Notes under the pieces: generated by a model
Told to the model about the DNA's origin: nothing
Databases searched by the model: none
The model's input: only the letters and a program-made list of their open reading frames with translations
Shown: positions 21,843 through 32,409 of the stretch, one piece after another
How the letters are laid out: every line of letters begins with the position of its first letter
Numbering within the stretch: position 1 is the first letter of the stretch
Translations under genes and position numbers: made by a program
Source of the DNA: Takakia lepidozioides
Taxonomy: Eukaryota > Streptophyta > Takakiopsida > Takakiales > Takakiaceae
Direction of reading: 5' to 3'
DNA: 64,000 nucleotides
NCBI GenBank assembly: GCA_030704615.1
Contig: CM060732.1
Span: 5,024,001-5,088,000, forward strand

Positions 21843-24624
21843 AGTGAAGACGAGCGCGACACACTGGTGGTATCATCGACAGCTCCAACTGCTCGAGCAG
21901 TCACTCCAAAAGCAGCTAGTGGGCAGCAGTCGTCAAAGGTAGTGCTTCGCATGTTTGGATCAGCCAACTTGGGGCGAGAAGACAAACATAATATTGCTTC
22001 TTTAGTTGGTATTCCGGAGGTTGGTGCAGGCGGCATGGCAGGTGAAGCCCGTCGGTTGAGGACACCAGATCCGTTATTGGAGGAAGCTCATGCACATGCA
22101 GTAGGGCCCGCCCACGCAAAGAAGAAGAAGAAAGCCAAGCAGATGCAATCCCCAGTGAGAGAGCATTCATAGGCTGCGGAGGGGGGAGGGACCAGGTCGT
22201 CCGAGGGTGTCCGATCGCCTCAATCAATGGTGGTTGATCTGGAGGCCTCCCCTGCTGCTACCCCTAGTAAGAAACAGAAGGCCCGTGAGAGGGCAAAAGA
22301 GAGGGCAAAAGAACAGGCGAGACACAAGGCTAGCCAGGAGGCAAGAGAAAAGGCCACTGATGAGGCCAGGGGTGACGACATGACACCTCTCGTAAGCGAG
22401 GGTCGCATAGAGAAGCTGGATCCCTCCAAGACACCAGAAAAAGGCAGTAGCGCACCGGCTGCATCCTTACCGGTGACACCATCGCGGGTGGCAGCAGCCC
22501 ACGCAGTCACCCATACGGTGGAGACTGGAGGAGGGGAAAGAACACCACAAAGAGCCCAGATTGTGGGAGTTCGAGGTGAAGCCGCGGAGAGGGCAGTAGA
22601 GACGGGGAGAGTGGTGGAGGTGCATCCGCTGGTGGTTGACCATGTTGAGGAGGACGACAGGGAGCTTTCTGACCAGTATGACATCCTCCCGGAAATCCCC
22701 AGGCCCCAAACCCGCAGCATACAGGCTAGATTTGGCGGTCCTGGTGGCCTGCCGGAGAACCCCTCTGCAACAGACGTCATGTCGGAGGCGGATATGAAGT
22801 TGGCCGTTGCCAAGATGTTGGAGGCAACCCACAGCAACATTGGCAGGGTGCTGGGGGGCATGGTGTACCCGGCCAAGCTTCGAATTCCCCTTTGCCACTT
22901 GGTGTCATTGCAGGTGGTGAGACCTGCCCTCCCAGGCGATATCGACAAGCTGGAATTCTCTTTCCGGGAGGGATATCGAATGGGGTCTGCCGCGTTTTAC
23001 GTTTCCATTGAGAATGACCATGGAGCTTCCCGTGCCCACACTTCCGATGAGGTGGACAAATGGGGTCCTCATTGGCAAAGGCGAAATGAGGAGTTCGAGA
23101 GATCGATTGCTACTGATCCTCTTTTCCAGCACTTGTCCGGAAAGATGTTTTACGTGTGGGACAGCAATCATCGCCTCCTGGCATGGATGGAGTACATAGC
23201 CGAAGCCCACCCCAACGACCTGGATTGGCATTTCGCCGTGGAGTGTGTTGTGCTGAAGGTTGCGGGGCCCAAAGATCGCAGTCTTCTCAAAGCTGCAATG
23301 GCGGACATCAACTCGTAAGTTACAACGCCTCTTGCTTTTGGACTTTCAATTTGTAAGTCATTTCATTGCGAATCCTCATATATGTTGCAAATTCCCATTT
23401 CAGTATTGTTTGATGGGAATGTGGCATTGCAGGGTGACTGAGAATGCCTTCATTGCCACCAACTTGTCCCATATGCTCTTCCGAGTGAAGGACGTCGGGA
23501 AGCAGGGGGTGCAAGAGTTTGCCAATTCGTTGAGTGCCGACCTCCTGTGCAAGTCGGAGGCAAAGGCAGACAGAACCTAGTATAGGCTAAGCGTGGACGC
23601 CATGGTGGACTACATATTTCGGGTAAAGCTCTTACTATTTTGTTGAGCTAATGTCTCTAGTCCCCCAAAAGAAAAAAAAGTGTTGACCGGGATTTCTAAT
23701 CTTATGTGCGCATTCTTGACAGACAAAAATTCAGCATGATTTGACACATGCGCGGAGGATCTACATGGAGTCAGAGGAGAAGAAACTAACCCTCCCGGCA
23801 CTGGAATCGTATCTCAAAGCTGCGGAGGCGAAGGCCCGCATAAAGTACAAGTCGCGGATGGTAAAGTACGTGGCCATAGCTGATCCCGCCCTTGGTGCCG
23901 ACTTTCTGGTGGAGGTGGGGAAGCACTACTCCCGCGCTCTGAAGCCCACGATGACATTGGAGAAGCTCCATCGTCTAGCCACATCCTGTGTGGATGCAAC
24001 AGAAAAGGTGATACATTCTTAACCAAATTGTTGTGGCAACAACTCGTTTTTGTGGTGTTTGGTGCTTACTAATATGCTGGGTGGTTGGACAGACCCGGTG
24101 GCTCCAAATCTGGAATGGTTCCCAAAGTACAAGGGACATGTGGAGCTTCCCTAAACCCGACAAACTGTCTGACCCCACATTCGACATGTGGATGAACCGC
24201 ATGACATGGTGGTTTCAGGTACTTCCCCACGCTTCATTTGGCGCTTCTACTCTTGTAGGGGGTGGATTTATTGTATTTTTTGAGGAAAGCGATCTGATGG
24301 AGAATCTCCACAGGTGACGACGAATGCGCAAGAGCAGCTGGACACACAAGCACATCAATTCAAGCTGGAGATATCTGGTGCAGCAAAGAGCCTACGCGAC
24401 TATGTGACGAGGTACTTTCTGCTGTACAAAACCGACCTATTCTTTCGGGAGATACCCCATGCCCGCCGAAGCCACGAGTTCACCGACCAGCCGAACGCTG
24501 ACAAAGCAGCAATGCGCCTTCTGTACAAGTACATATGCGATGCCTTCCTTTCAAGTCCTTACATTTCAGGATATTAGAGGCCTCATCTGGCGCATGAAAA
24601 TTACTTGTGAAGAAGTCCTTGGAA

Positions 24625-25335
24625 AAATGGCGCCGAATTTACAGTTAAGGGCTCCCAAAATGGCCAAGTCCCTAGGGTGGCTGGCACCGAAAACCGAAAT
24701 TCGGCGCCATTTTTCCAGTTGCAAGCCCAGTCAGTTCTGGGACTTAGCCATTTTTGGCCCGGAACTTGGAAAATGGCGCCGAATTTCAAGTTCAAGTCCC
24801 TAGGGTGGCTGGCACCGAAAACCGAAATTCGGCGCCATTTTTTCGGTTCCAGGCCGAGTCAGTTCTGGGACTTAGCCATTTTGGGAGCCCTGAACTTGAA
24901 TTTCGGCGCCATTTTCCAAATTCCAGGACCAAAATGGCCAACTCCCTAGGGTGGCTGGCACCGAAAACCAAAATTCGGCACCATTTTTCCAGTTGCAGGC
25001 CCAGTCAGTTCTGGGACAGCCATTTCCAGCCCGGACCTGGGAAAATGGCGCCGAATTTCCAGTTCAGGGCTCCCAAAATGGCTAAGTCCCTAGGGTGGCT
25101 GGCACCGAAAGCCGAAATTCGGCGCCATTTTTCCAGTTCCAGGCCCAGTCAATTCTGGGACTTAGCCATTTTCGGCCCGGACCTGGGAAAATGGCGCCGA
25201 ATTTCTAGTTCATGCTCCCAAAATGGCTAAGACCCTAGGGTGGCTGGCACCGAAAACTGAAATTTTGGCGCCATTTTTCCGGTTCCAGGCCGAGTCAGTT
25301 CCGCCCCAACCTGGGAAAATGGTGCCGAATTTCCA
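24625..25335. repeat. Palindrome array D inside an intron, 11 copies
   Basis: Copies near 24628, 24697, 24766, 24821, 24897, 24970, 25038, 25113, 25186, 25257 and 25314, spaced 55-80 bp, mostly alternating in orientation. The unit is GGAAAATGGCGCCGAATTT or its reverse complement. The spacers are conserved (CCTAGGGTGGCTGGCACCG, CCAGTCAGTTCTGGGAC). Same type as array B. It fills most of the intron between about 24560 and 25372. Confidence 0.92.
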
Positions 25336-26196
25336 GTTCAGGGACCTCATTCTGTGTTTTTCATGAATGCAGGTACTGCAAGTTCTCCCTTTTGGAGAAA
25401 AGTCATCTATCCTTCAAGCCACCATTCTTCCTGGCATGGAGGAACCCTGGGGCTGACTCCATGTACACTGACGTTATTGTGAAGGAGTGGCATCTGGAAC
25501 ATTTGCGTGATTGCCCTTGGTATGTGGACCTTCCGCCCGGCTCGCTCGACCCATCCGAGTTTCAATTGAAGCTGGATGCTGAGGCCCGACGAAACCGGGT
25601 TCCGCTGCCTCTGCTCGGTCCAAAGGAGGCAAAAGCGCTTGCGAACTCCAGGAAAGCGGCAGAGCTTGCTCAGGCAGGAATTCAGGAGAAATTGAATGAG
25701 AAGAATAAAGGCCAAAAGAAAAGGACACGGAAACAGGGGAGTACAATAACCCCCAAAAAACAGAAAACCATCGGGGCACCGGAGGAGGCGCAGGAGGGGA
25801 CCCAAGGGAGTGACTCCGACGACGACTTTGTTCAAGGTCCTGCGACTGCTGCTGCTATTACCAAGTCACCGGTCGTCTGGGTTCCCAAGTCAGTTCGGAG
25901 TGGGACTGGCTCTGCCAAGAAGTTGGCATTTGAGGGCGAGCCTACACGGCGGTATTCGGCGGTGACGTTTACGCACAGGCCAAAGCTAGAACCCCCAACC
26001 ATCATCCAATGCGTCAATGAGAGCTTCCTTGACGCTCTGGCTGCCAGGGCGAAGAAGGTGGCACACAACAAGTCTCTGGAGGAGCAGAAGGGGAAAGCCA
26101 AGAAGAGGGCTGCCGGTACAGAGCCTAAAGACACCCCTGGTTTGGAAGCCATGATGGAATTCTTCACGGCTGTGAGCACGGATTGCAAGAGCACTC

Positions 26197-26212
26197 GGGG
26201 GGGGGGGGGGGG
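26197..26212 (+). repeat. Run of 16 G in coding sequence
   Basis: The run separates the linker frame (ending in Gly codons and TGA at 26215) from the methyltransferase-like frame. A change of one base in its length would join the two frames, so the apparent break may be real slippage or a sequencing error. Confidence 0.9.
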
Positions 26213-27739
26213 TTGAGGTGGAGAGAGCTTGCGATATGATTCTCCTCGACATTCCAGATGGGGAGCTGCTGGAGGGCCTAGATGGTGTGCCCACTTGGAA
26301 CGGGTTTACTGAGGACTACTGGAAAGCCGGGTTTGGGCTGGCGGGGATGCTCCTGGATGACGGTGGATGTGTGGTTGTCCTTGCCTCAAGAGGGAAGACC
26401 ACAGAGAATGTTGTGGCAAGATGGACACTGAAAAGTGTCACCCCGGTCCTCCTCAGAAAATGGTTCTACATCAATACACAGGGGTTGCGAACAGAGGGCC
26501 AAAGTGTAAGTTATCAATCTATTGCATTCACCTCATATTGTGGTGTATCTAAACTAGATCCCGGAGTTGATCCCTCTTTGTTGGATGTGCAGACATTGGT
26601 GTTTGAGGCATATTGCTTTGTGAAGAGAGGGTCTACGTTCAAATTCCGCAACGACGGTCGTCTTGTTGATGCCGATGTGGACCCTGTTACCTACGATGTC
26701 CTCTACAACTATGTGCCCCACTCCAGTATGCCGAAGGACACAAAGACAGGCAAACCGTGGCGGTACAGCCGGACCCGGAGCCCTGCTTTCATCCAAACCC
26801 TCATGGAGACGTGCTCGGATGTCCAAGGGCGGATTCTTGACCTCACATGCGGCACGGATAAGCCTTCACGTGCTCAGTTTGTCCCCTGGCCCGATTGCAA
26901 TTTGCATGCCGCAAGCTATTAACCGCCCGCTTTGTTCCTCAGGTGCTTCAATGTGGGCAGGGACGTTGTCCGACAGGCATGTGTTCGCCTTCGAGCCAGA
27001 TACTGCCCTCCACAACTCGGAACTTGCAGCGGCTGAACGTCTGCCAAAAGAGGAAGAGGCATCCTCGGAGGATGAGGAAAAATCCAAGAAGGAGCAGAGG
27101 GAGGAACAAGTTGGGATCGAGGCCGAGGAGCCCCCGGTTTACGAGTGAGTGGTCGCATTGTAAGTTGCCTCCTGATTTCGTGAGGCACCTCCCTTCGCTC
27201 TCTTATTTCATTGACAGACCCTTTCTGCTTGTGCTGGTATTGACATTCTTGAAGTGGATTTGTTCTTACTGTAGGATGCCAAGTACTGCAGGAGGGACGT
27301 CTACATCGGAGTTCATGGGCAGGAGGAACGTGCCTTTTTTTGGGGGGATTTCATGCCTAGTCCAGAAAGGGACTACATCCTTCCTACTTATGCTGCCCGG
27401 CTTGCTTCGGTGTCCATTAGGAGGTCTTCCGAACCTAGTCGTGTACAACAGATTTTAGACGAGGCAAGCCTCAAGAAAATGAAGATGAGGGAGGAGACGG
27501 CAGCTATTAGAGCCCGTCGGGCTCGTAGATTTGTCTTGGATTCTGCTGAGGAAAGTGGGGGAGAAGAGGCAGAAGATTCCCAGGAGGTGAGGTGGACAGT
27601 CCCCCAAGGAGAGGACGGAATTTTTGAGAGGCATAGTGCAACCGATGCATCACAGAGCTCGGAGGATGGGGGGGATGAGGAAGAAGGAGGGGCAAGTTCC
27701 TCGGAGGGTGTAGTAGAGAGGTTCCCATTCCTGCTTTGA

Positions 27740-27890
27740 CAGTTAGGACACACTTGTATAGACGTGGCTTGCCACCAAATTTGCAATAAAATGTTGCATT
27801 TCATTGCTATGACGAGTCCACATGACCCTATTTCCGTGCCTCCTAACCCTATTTCCGTGGACACACAATGGCCCGCTCATGCTTTTTTTT
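27740..27890 (+). other. 3' flank of the methyltransferase-like gene
   Basis: AATAAAATG at 27784-27792 is a plausible polyadenylation signal about 45 bases after the stop. Confidence 0.5.
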
Positions 27891-27899
27891 TTCCACTCA

Positions 27900-29135
27900 T
27901 GCTCATGCCGCTCATGAAATAGCAGCCCCCCATAGAAGATTGCACTTGGGCTTAGATGGGCCTTGACATAGGAGACGCATAGGGATACATAGGAAATTGC
28001 TTTTGGTCTTAGATTTCAATTTTTCAATCATGGGTCAACGGCATAGGCTACACTAGAGGTCGCACTTGGTCCTCGACATATGAGTTGCACTGGGATACAT
28101 AGAAGATCTTATACTTGGGCTTAGATGACATTGGACACTTGGGCCAACGGCACAGGCTACCCTAGAGGTTGTATTTGGGCCTCAACATAGGAGACGCACT
28201 TGGATACATAGGAAATTGCACTTGATTTTAGATTTGAATTCTACACACATGGGCCAACGGCAAAGGCTACACTAGAGGTTGCACTTGGGCCTCGACTTAG
28301 GAGACGCACTGGGATACATAGGAAATTGCACTTGGTCTTAGATTTCAATTCTTCACACATGGGCCAAAGGTACAAGCTACCCTAGAGGTCGCATTTGGGC
28401 CTCGACACAGGAGACGCACTGGGATACATAGAAGATCTTACACTTGGGCTTAGATGATACTGGACACTTGGGCCAACCACACACTAGGCTATCCTAGAGG
28501 TCACATTTGAGCCTCGACATAGGGGACGCACTTGGATGAATATAAGGGGATTGCACTTGAAGCGAGACGTTTGTTTTGTTTTGTTTTGTTTGTTTTGTTT
28601 TGTAGTGTCGTTGAGATCTCCCAAACCGCAGGGCCCAGCGCGGGTGCTTGGTGCCATTGGAAAGCCCTCGATGAGGAGGGGTGCACCGGCATGGTATCAT
28701 GATTTTTGGACCAGCGGTGAGGGAGATGTGGAATTCCAAGTACTTTTGGTCGCTGGAAATTCACAAAAAATAGCAAAAATGGCAAAGTGGGCATTCTTGG
28801 GAAAGGTTGGAGCCTTGATGGGAGAGACAACAAGGGAGAGGTCTCCGGTTCAAATCTGGTCGTAGGCTATATGGAAAAAATAAATAAATAAATGATTAGA
28901 TATGGCTAAATCATTAGACTTAGATGACTTAGATGACAGTGGACACTTGGGCCAACGGCACAGGCTACCCTAGAGGTCGCACTTGGGCCTCATCTAGGAG
29001 ACGCACTAGGATACATATGAGATCTTGCACTTGGGCTTAGATGACACTGGGCATTTGGGCCAACGGCACAAGCTACCCTAAAGGTCGCATTTGAGCCTCA
29101 ACATAGGAGATACACTTGGATATATAGGGAATAGC
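27900..29135. repeat. ~105-113-bp satellite (CTAGAGGTCGCA units)
   Basis: At least seven units each with GGCTACCCTAGAGGT, TTGGGCCTC, AGGAGACGCACT and GGATACAT; clear copies start near 28050, 28154, 28267, 28377, 28488, 28965 and 29072. The array is interrupted between about 28540 and 28915. A single reverse copy lies at 62113-62200. Confidence 0.88.
28540..28915 (+). mobile_element. SINE-like insertion in the satellite
   Basis: The insert starts near a (TTTTG)n stretch (28567-28603). Its end has a Pol III B-box-like sequence (GGTTCAAATCT near 28846) and an AAATA-rich tail (28876-28895). The tail and box suggest a tRNA-derived SINE; no target duplication was found. Confidence 0.4.
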
Positions 29136-30445
29136 ACTTGGAGATATCAAGGGAAAGGTCTCCGGTTCAAAGGTATATCTCAAGTGGATTAGATTGATAA
29201 CCCTATCGGTCATTGTAAGTTCTTCTAGTTGAGATCCAGAGGGTCTCAAATTTCAAAATTATGACATGATTCGACCCTGCAGGATCTCTTAAATCTCAAA
29301 TAAGTCCTAGAACCCACCTTCCCAAGTATGTAAAAAACTAAGAACTACCCAACACTCGTGGATACCTAGTCCATAGTGAGGGGTTGTTTTGTTTTGAGAA
29401 GGGCGGATATTCATATTGCCCTCATTTGAAGAGTGCAAGAAGGAAGAGGGAAGCGTGAGGGGAGAGGGGAGAGAAGGAGGGAGGGGAGAAGGGGAGAGAG
29501 GCAAAAAAAAAGAGCACATGTCATCCCACCTATGAAGACACATTTTGTGCTTGGATGAGGTTCGCCTTTCCTCACAAGGCACGACTTAAGTTAGGGTATG
29601 CAGCTCAAGAAATAACATGTAATGGAAAAGCAGGGACGGAGGTACCCGTAGATGATCAATTCAGTGTCACGAATGTCAAGCATCCAAGAGAAACAACACA
29701 TCCATAGAGCTGTAGAGCCACAAGTACACCAGACTGTACATATAAGAAGTGGATCCCCTTTACTCAAGGTGAGAGTGACCATATACCCAAACCCCAGGTT
29801 GAGATGAGCCACCACCTTAAACAGCTTACCATAGGTCAACCAAATTCCCTTGCATCCTGGCCCATTGATTAAAGGCTGGGATGAAGCCAGCTTCACCAAG
29901 GGTTAATTGCACACAGTATGTGACAAGCTAGCTATAATAGCTAACATCGTCTTCTACTAAATGCCGAGGATGAATCCTGACAGATACATAATAATAAAGC
30001 AGATTTTAAGGCTAGGGGATTATGGGGTATCAGATATGAGAAGACGTGCCCCCCTTTTGAAAACTTGAGCTCCTGCGAGGTAAAATACAAAGAAGTTGCC
30101 CCATCATGGTGTTCCTCATCGTTGCAGGATGAAAAACCACTCATGGGAAAACCCAGGGACACAAAACCCATGAGGAGGAATACCTATGCAATGAACAAGT
30201 TGGAACACCATGCTACACTAACTAGAATTCAGAAACACATGAATTCTAGAGAAGGATTGTGACTAAAAAGAAGACTAGAGGATCAGAAATTCAGCCAAGC
30301 CTACACCAAAATTCCAAAAGAATTCAGAAAACCAGATCCTCCTTCTAAGTCTAAAATACTACCTGAAGGATCAGAGTTATCCATTGCATGCGACTTCTGC
30401 GGAGTAAGCTCCACCATCCTGCCTTCCACATTAATACAAGTCACA
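29136..30445. other. No gene recognised
   Basis: Includes a G/A-rich stretch (29440-29510), a second B-box-like fragment (29160) and short frames without motifs. A stretch at 29958-29990 resembles 31660-31690 (GAGGATGAATCCTGACA), possibly remnant terminal sequence of the neighbouring Ty3 fragment. Confidence 0.4.
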
Positions 30446-31660
30446 TCAAAGACCAATTCTGAATGGATCAGATGTAAGCGCCACCGGCTCCTCGTGAGTC
30501 TTAGTATTATGCCCCTGTGACAAGATCAATGCACGAGGTCGTCCCCGGATCATCTTGTACAACAAATAGGGGTCGTCGATCTTCATCTTGGACTTGCATG
30601 CATGCATGCCATGCTGAAGACGTAGGCACACAGCCTGACCTACCTGAAATTGATCTGTATACTAATTAACACGCTTGTTAAAATTCCTAGCCTGCATATC
30701 TTGAGCCAAGACAATGTTAGTTTTAGCCTCGGCATCAGCAACCTATCCAAGAAATTAGACAAATCCACATGTTCAGAAACAGTAGAAATCAGTGGAGAAA
30801 CATGTAAAGGAGACACACAAGATTGCCCATAAAGTAATTCAATGGCGTCTTCCTTGTGCTAGCATGAAGAACAGTGTGATAAGCAAAGACCAGAGGAGGA
30901 AGAAGATGTCTCACTCCCTCGTGAGCGCACCATTCTTCTCCAACATTCAACATAAGGTTTGATTGAAATGCTCTGTCAAACCATTGGTTTGAGGGTGATA
31001 GGGGGCCGTGGTAAAACATGTTTTATGCCAAGGTTGAAGCATATCACGGTCAAGAGTTTATTGCAAAATTCTTTGCCTTGGTCAATAAGTATCTCAAGAT
31101 GACAACCATGCCGAAGCACAATCTCATCAAAGAAGAATTGAGCAACCGAGTCAGTGACCAAAAAGACGGACTTCTATCCACTTGGTCCAGTAGTCTGTAG
31201 CTACACAAAGATAGCTATGTTCCTTTGACCTGAGCGCGAGAGGTCCCACTAAGTCTAAACCAACACGGACAAAAGCATGTATCATAGGCAAAGATTGCAA
31301 TTCATAAGTTACCCCCACCCGAGGAAGCGCAAGGTTAGAACGACTTTCCTCACACTTGGAGATATAAGAGCCTATCACATCACATTGAATTCCCTTCCAG
31401 TAATACACTTCTTGAATGCGAGCAATGGTCTTCTTCATCCCAAGACGACCTGCATACAACAAACAACGTATCCAACTGGCTCCGTGGTGGTACCTCCATG
31501 TAGCAATGACTCCATTTCTGGTACACTCCTTGAAGAGCTGCCCATTCATGTAGCGATGAATGTCAAGGTTATAAAACACTTGCATTCTCAAATTCTCATG
31601 AAGTCCTGCAAGTGAACGTCCATTCAGACATCGATGGAGTAGCGCATGCTGTTGATCATC
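30446..31660 (-). pseudogene. Decayed Ty3/gypsy integrase
   Basis: Minus-strand frames in order: 31151-31660 with a degraded zinc finger (KGIQCDVIGSYISKCEESRSN) and core start (VGLDLVGPLALRSKEH, YLCVATDYWTKWIEV); 30976-31161 (EILIDQGKEFCN, second Asp); 30789-31019 (VFAYHTVLHASTRKTPLNY); 30446-30631 (C-terminal remnants, KIDDPYLLYKMIRGRPRALI). Four frames within 1.2 kb and no 5' part make it a relic. Confidence 0.8.
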
Positions 31661-31757
31661 CGAGGATGAATCCTGACATGTACATAGATAACTAGGGCTG
31701 ATTTCTCTTTGTTTGTATCTGCCTATTATGTAGCGTATCAGCCAGCCACACAAGTAC

Positions 31758-31810
31758 CAGTGCATTACGCAGGTGTGTAATGCACCGTGCATTACACACT
31801 TGCGTAATGC
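31758..31810. repeat. 53-bp near-perfect palindrome
   Basis: Arms of 26 bases (GTGCATTACGCAGGTGTGTA...) around one central base, with one mismatch. It lies about 600 bp upstream of the oxidoreductase start. Confidence 0.85.
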
Positions 31811-31928
31811 ACATCTGCGATATTTCTTTATCTTTACCTCCAAGATCTTTTCTCACAGGAAGCTACTAGCGGGGAGAAAGCCTAAAAGAAAGATGAAAAG
31901 ATAAAGAAATCATCCCATTTCTTTACGC

Positions 31929-32042
31929 AGGGTAATGCCCCTCGTGTGGGGCACTCCCGGATTTTCGGGCCTTCCCATCGAGCTACCGCCCTCGGCGTCA
32001 GCCCTTAAATCCGGGAATGCCCTCCACTCATGGCATTACCCT
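31929..32042. mobile_element. Small foldback element
   Basis: AGGGTAATGCC at the left end and GGCATTACCCT at the right end are inverted. The imperfect inverted arms run about 36 bases to CGGATTT and AAATCCGGG. No coding capacity. It resembles a MITE-like foldback. Confidence 0.6.
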
Positions 32043-32409
32043 ATACATACTGATAAGGCAGACCATGAGGCTATGAGGCTAGGGGATTATCGGGCATCAC
32101 AGGATGGACGAGAAATATAATATACTTCATCCTCCTTATGGGCAACATCATCCAAGAATCATCCAACAGGGCAGTGACAGATGCCAGGCCAGAGCTGCGA
32201 GCGATGACGATGACGGAGCGCGTGCTCTTGGCGCACCACGTCTGTCCCAGCGATCGATAAAGAGCTTCCAGTCTGGGAAGAACTAGGAAGATTTCTCTGG
32301 AGAGCATGCAGAGTCGCCAAGAGGTAGCAGGTATAGTGTGTGGGGGGGAGGAGAGCTTTAGATGCGAGATGAGTAAGGGCTGAAGAGCAGACAAAGAGGG
32401 AGCTTCACT

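Larger units (their letters stand above)
21843..27739 (+). pseudogene. Intron-rich gene: ParB/Srx-like domain plus beta-class DNA methyltransferase-like domain
   Basis: Exons that join in phase with GT-AG borders: 21843-23314, 23433-23622, 23723-24007, 24093-24218, 24314 to ~24555. After the palindrome intron: 25373-26505, 26593-26857, 26943-27144 and 27275-27739. Exon 1 has a Lys/Arg/Glu-rich stretch, then a ParB/sulfiredoxin-like segment (LVSLQVVRP...VWDSNHRLLAWMEYI, ~22900-23190). Exons 2-5 are helical without a known motif; exon 6 adds a basic linker. Then a methyltransferase-like domain: motif IV position DMILLDIPDG (instead of DPPY), FGLAGMLLDDGGCVVVLAS. After the next intron comes motif I, RILDLTCGT joined to GASMWAG, and VFAFEPDTALH. 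The order IV before I is that of beta-class amino-methyltransferases. The acidic tail ends at 27739. Breaks: TAG at 22170 and 23578, a 16-G run shifting the frame, and a damaged donor at 26858. Confidence 0.68.
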
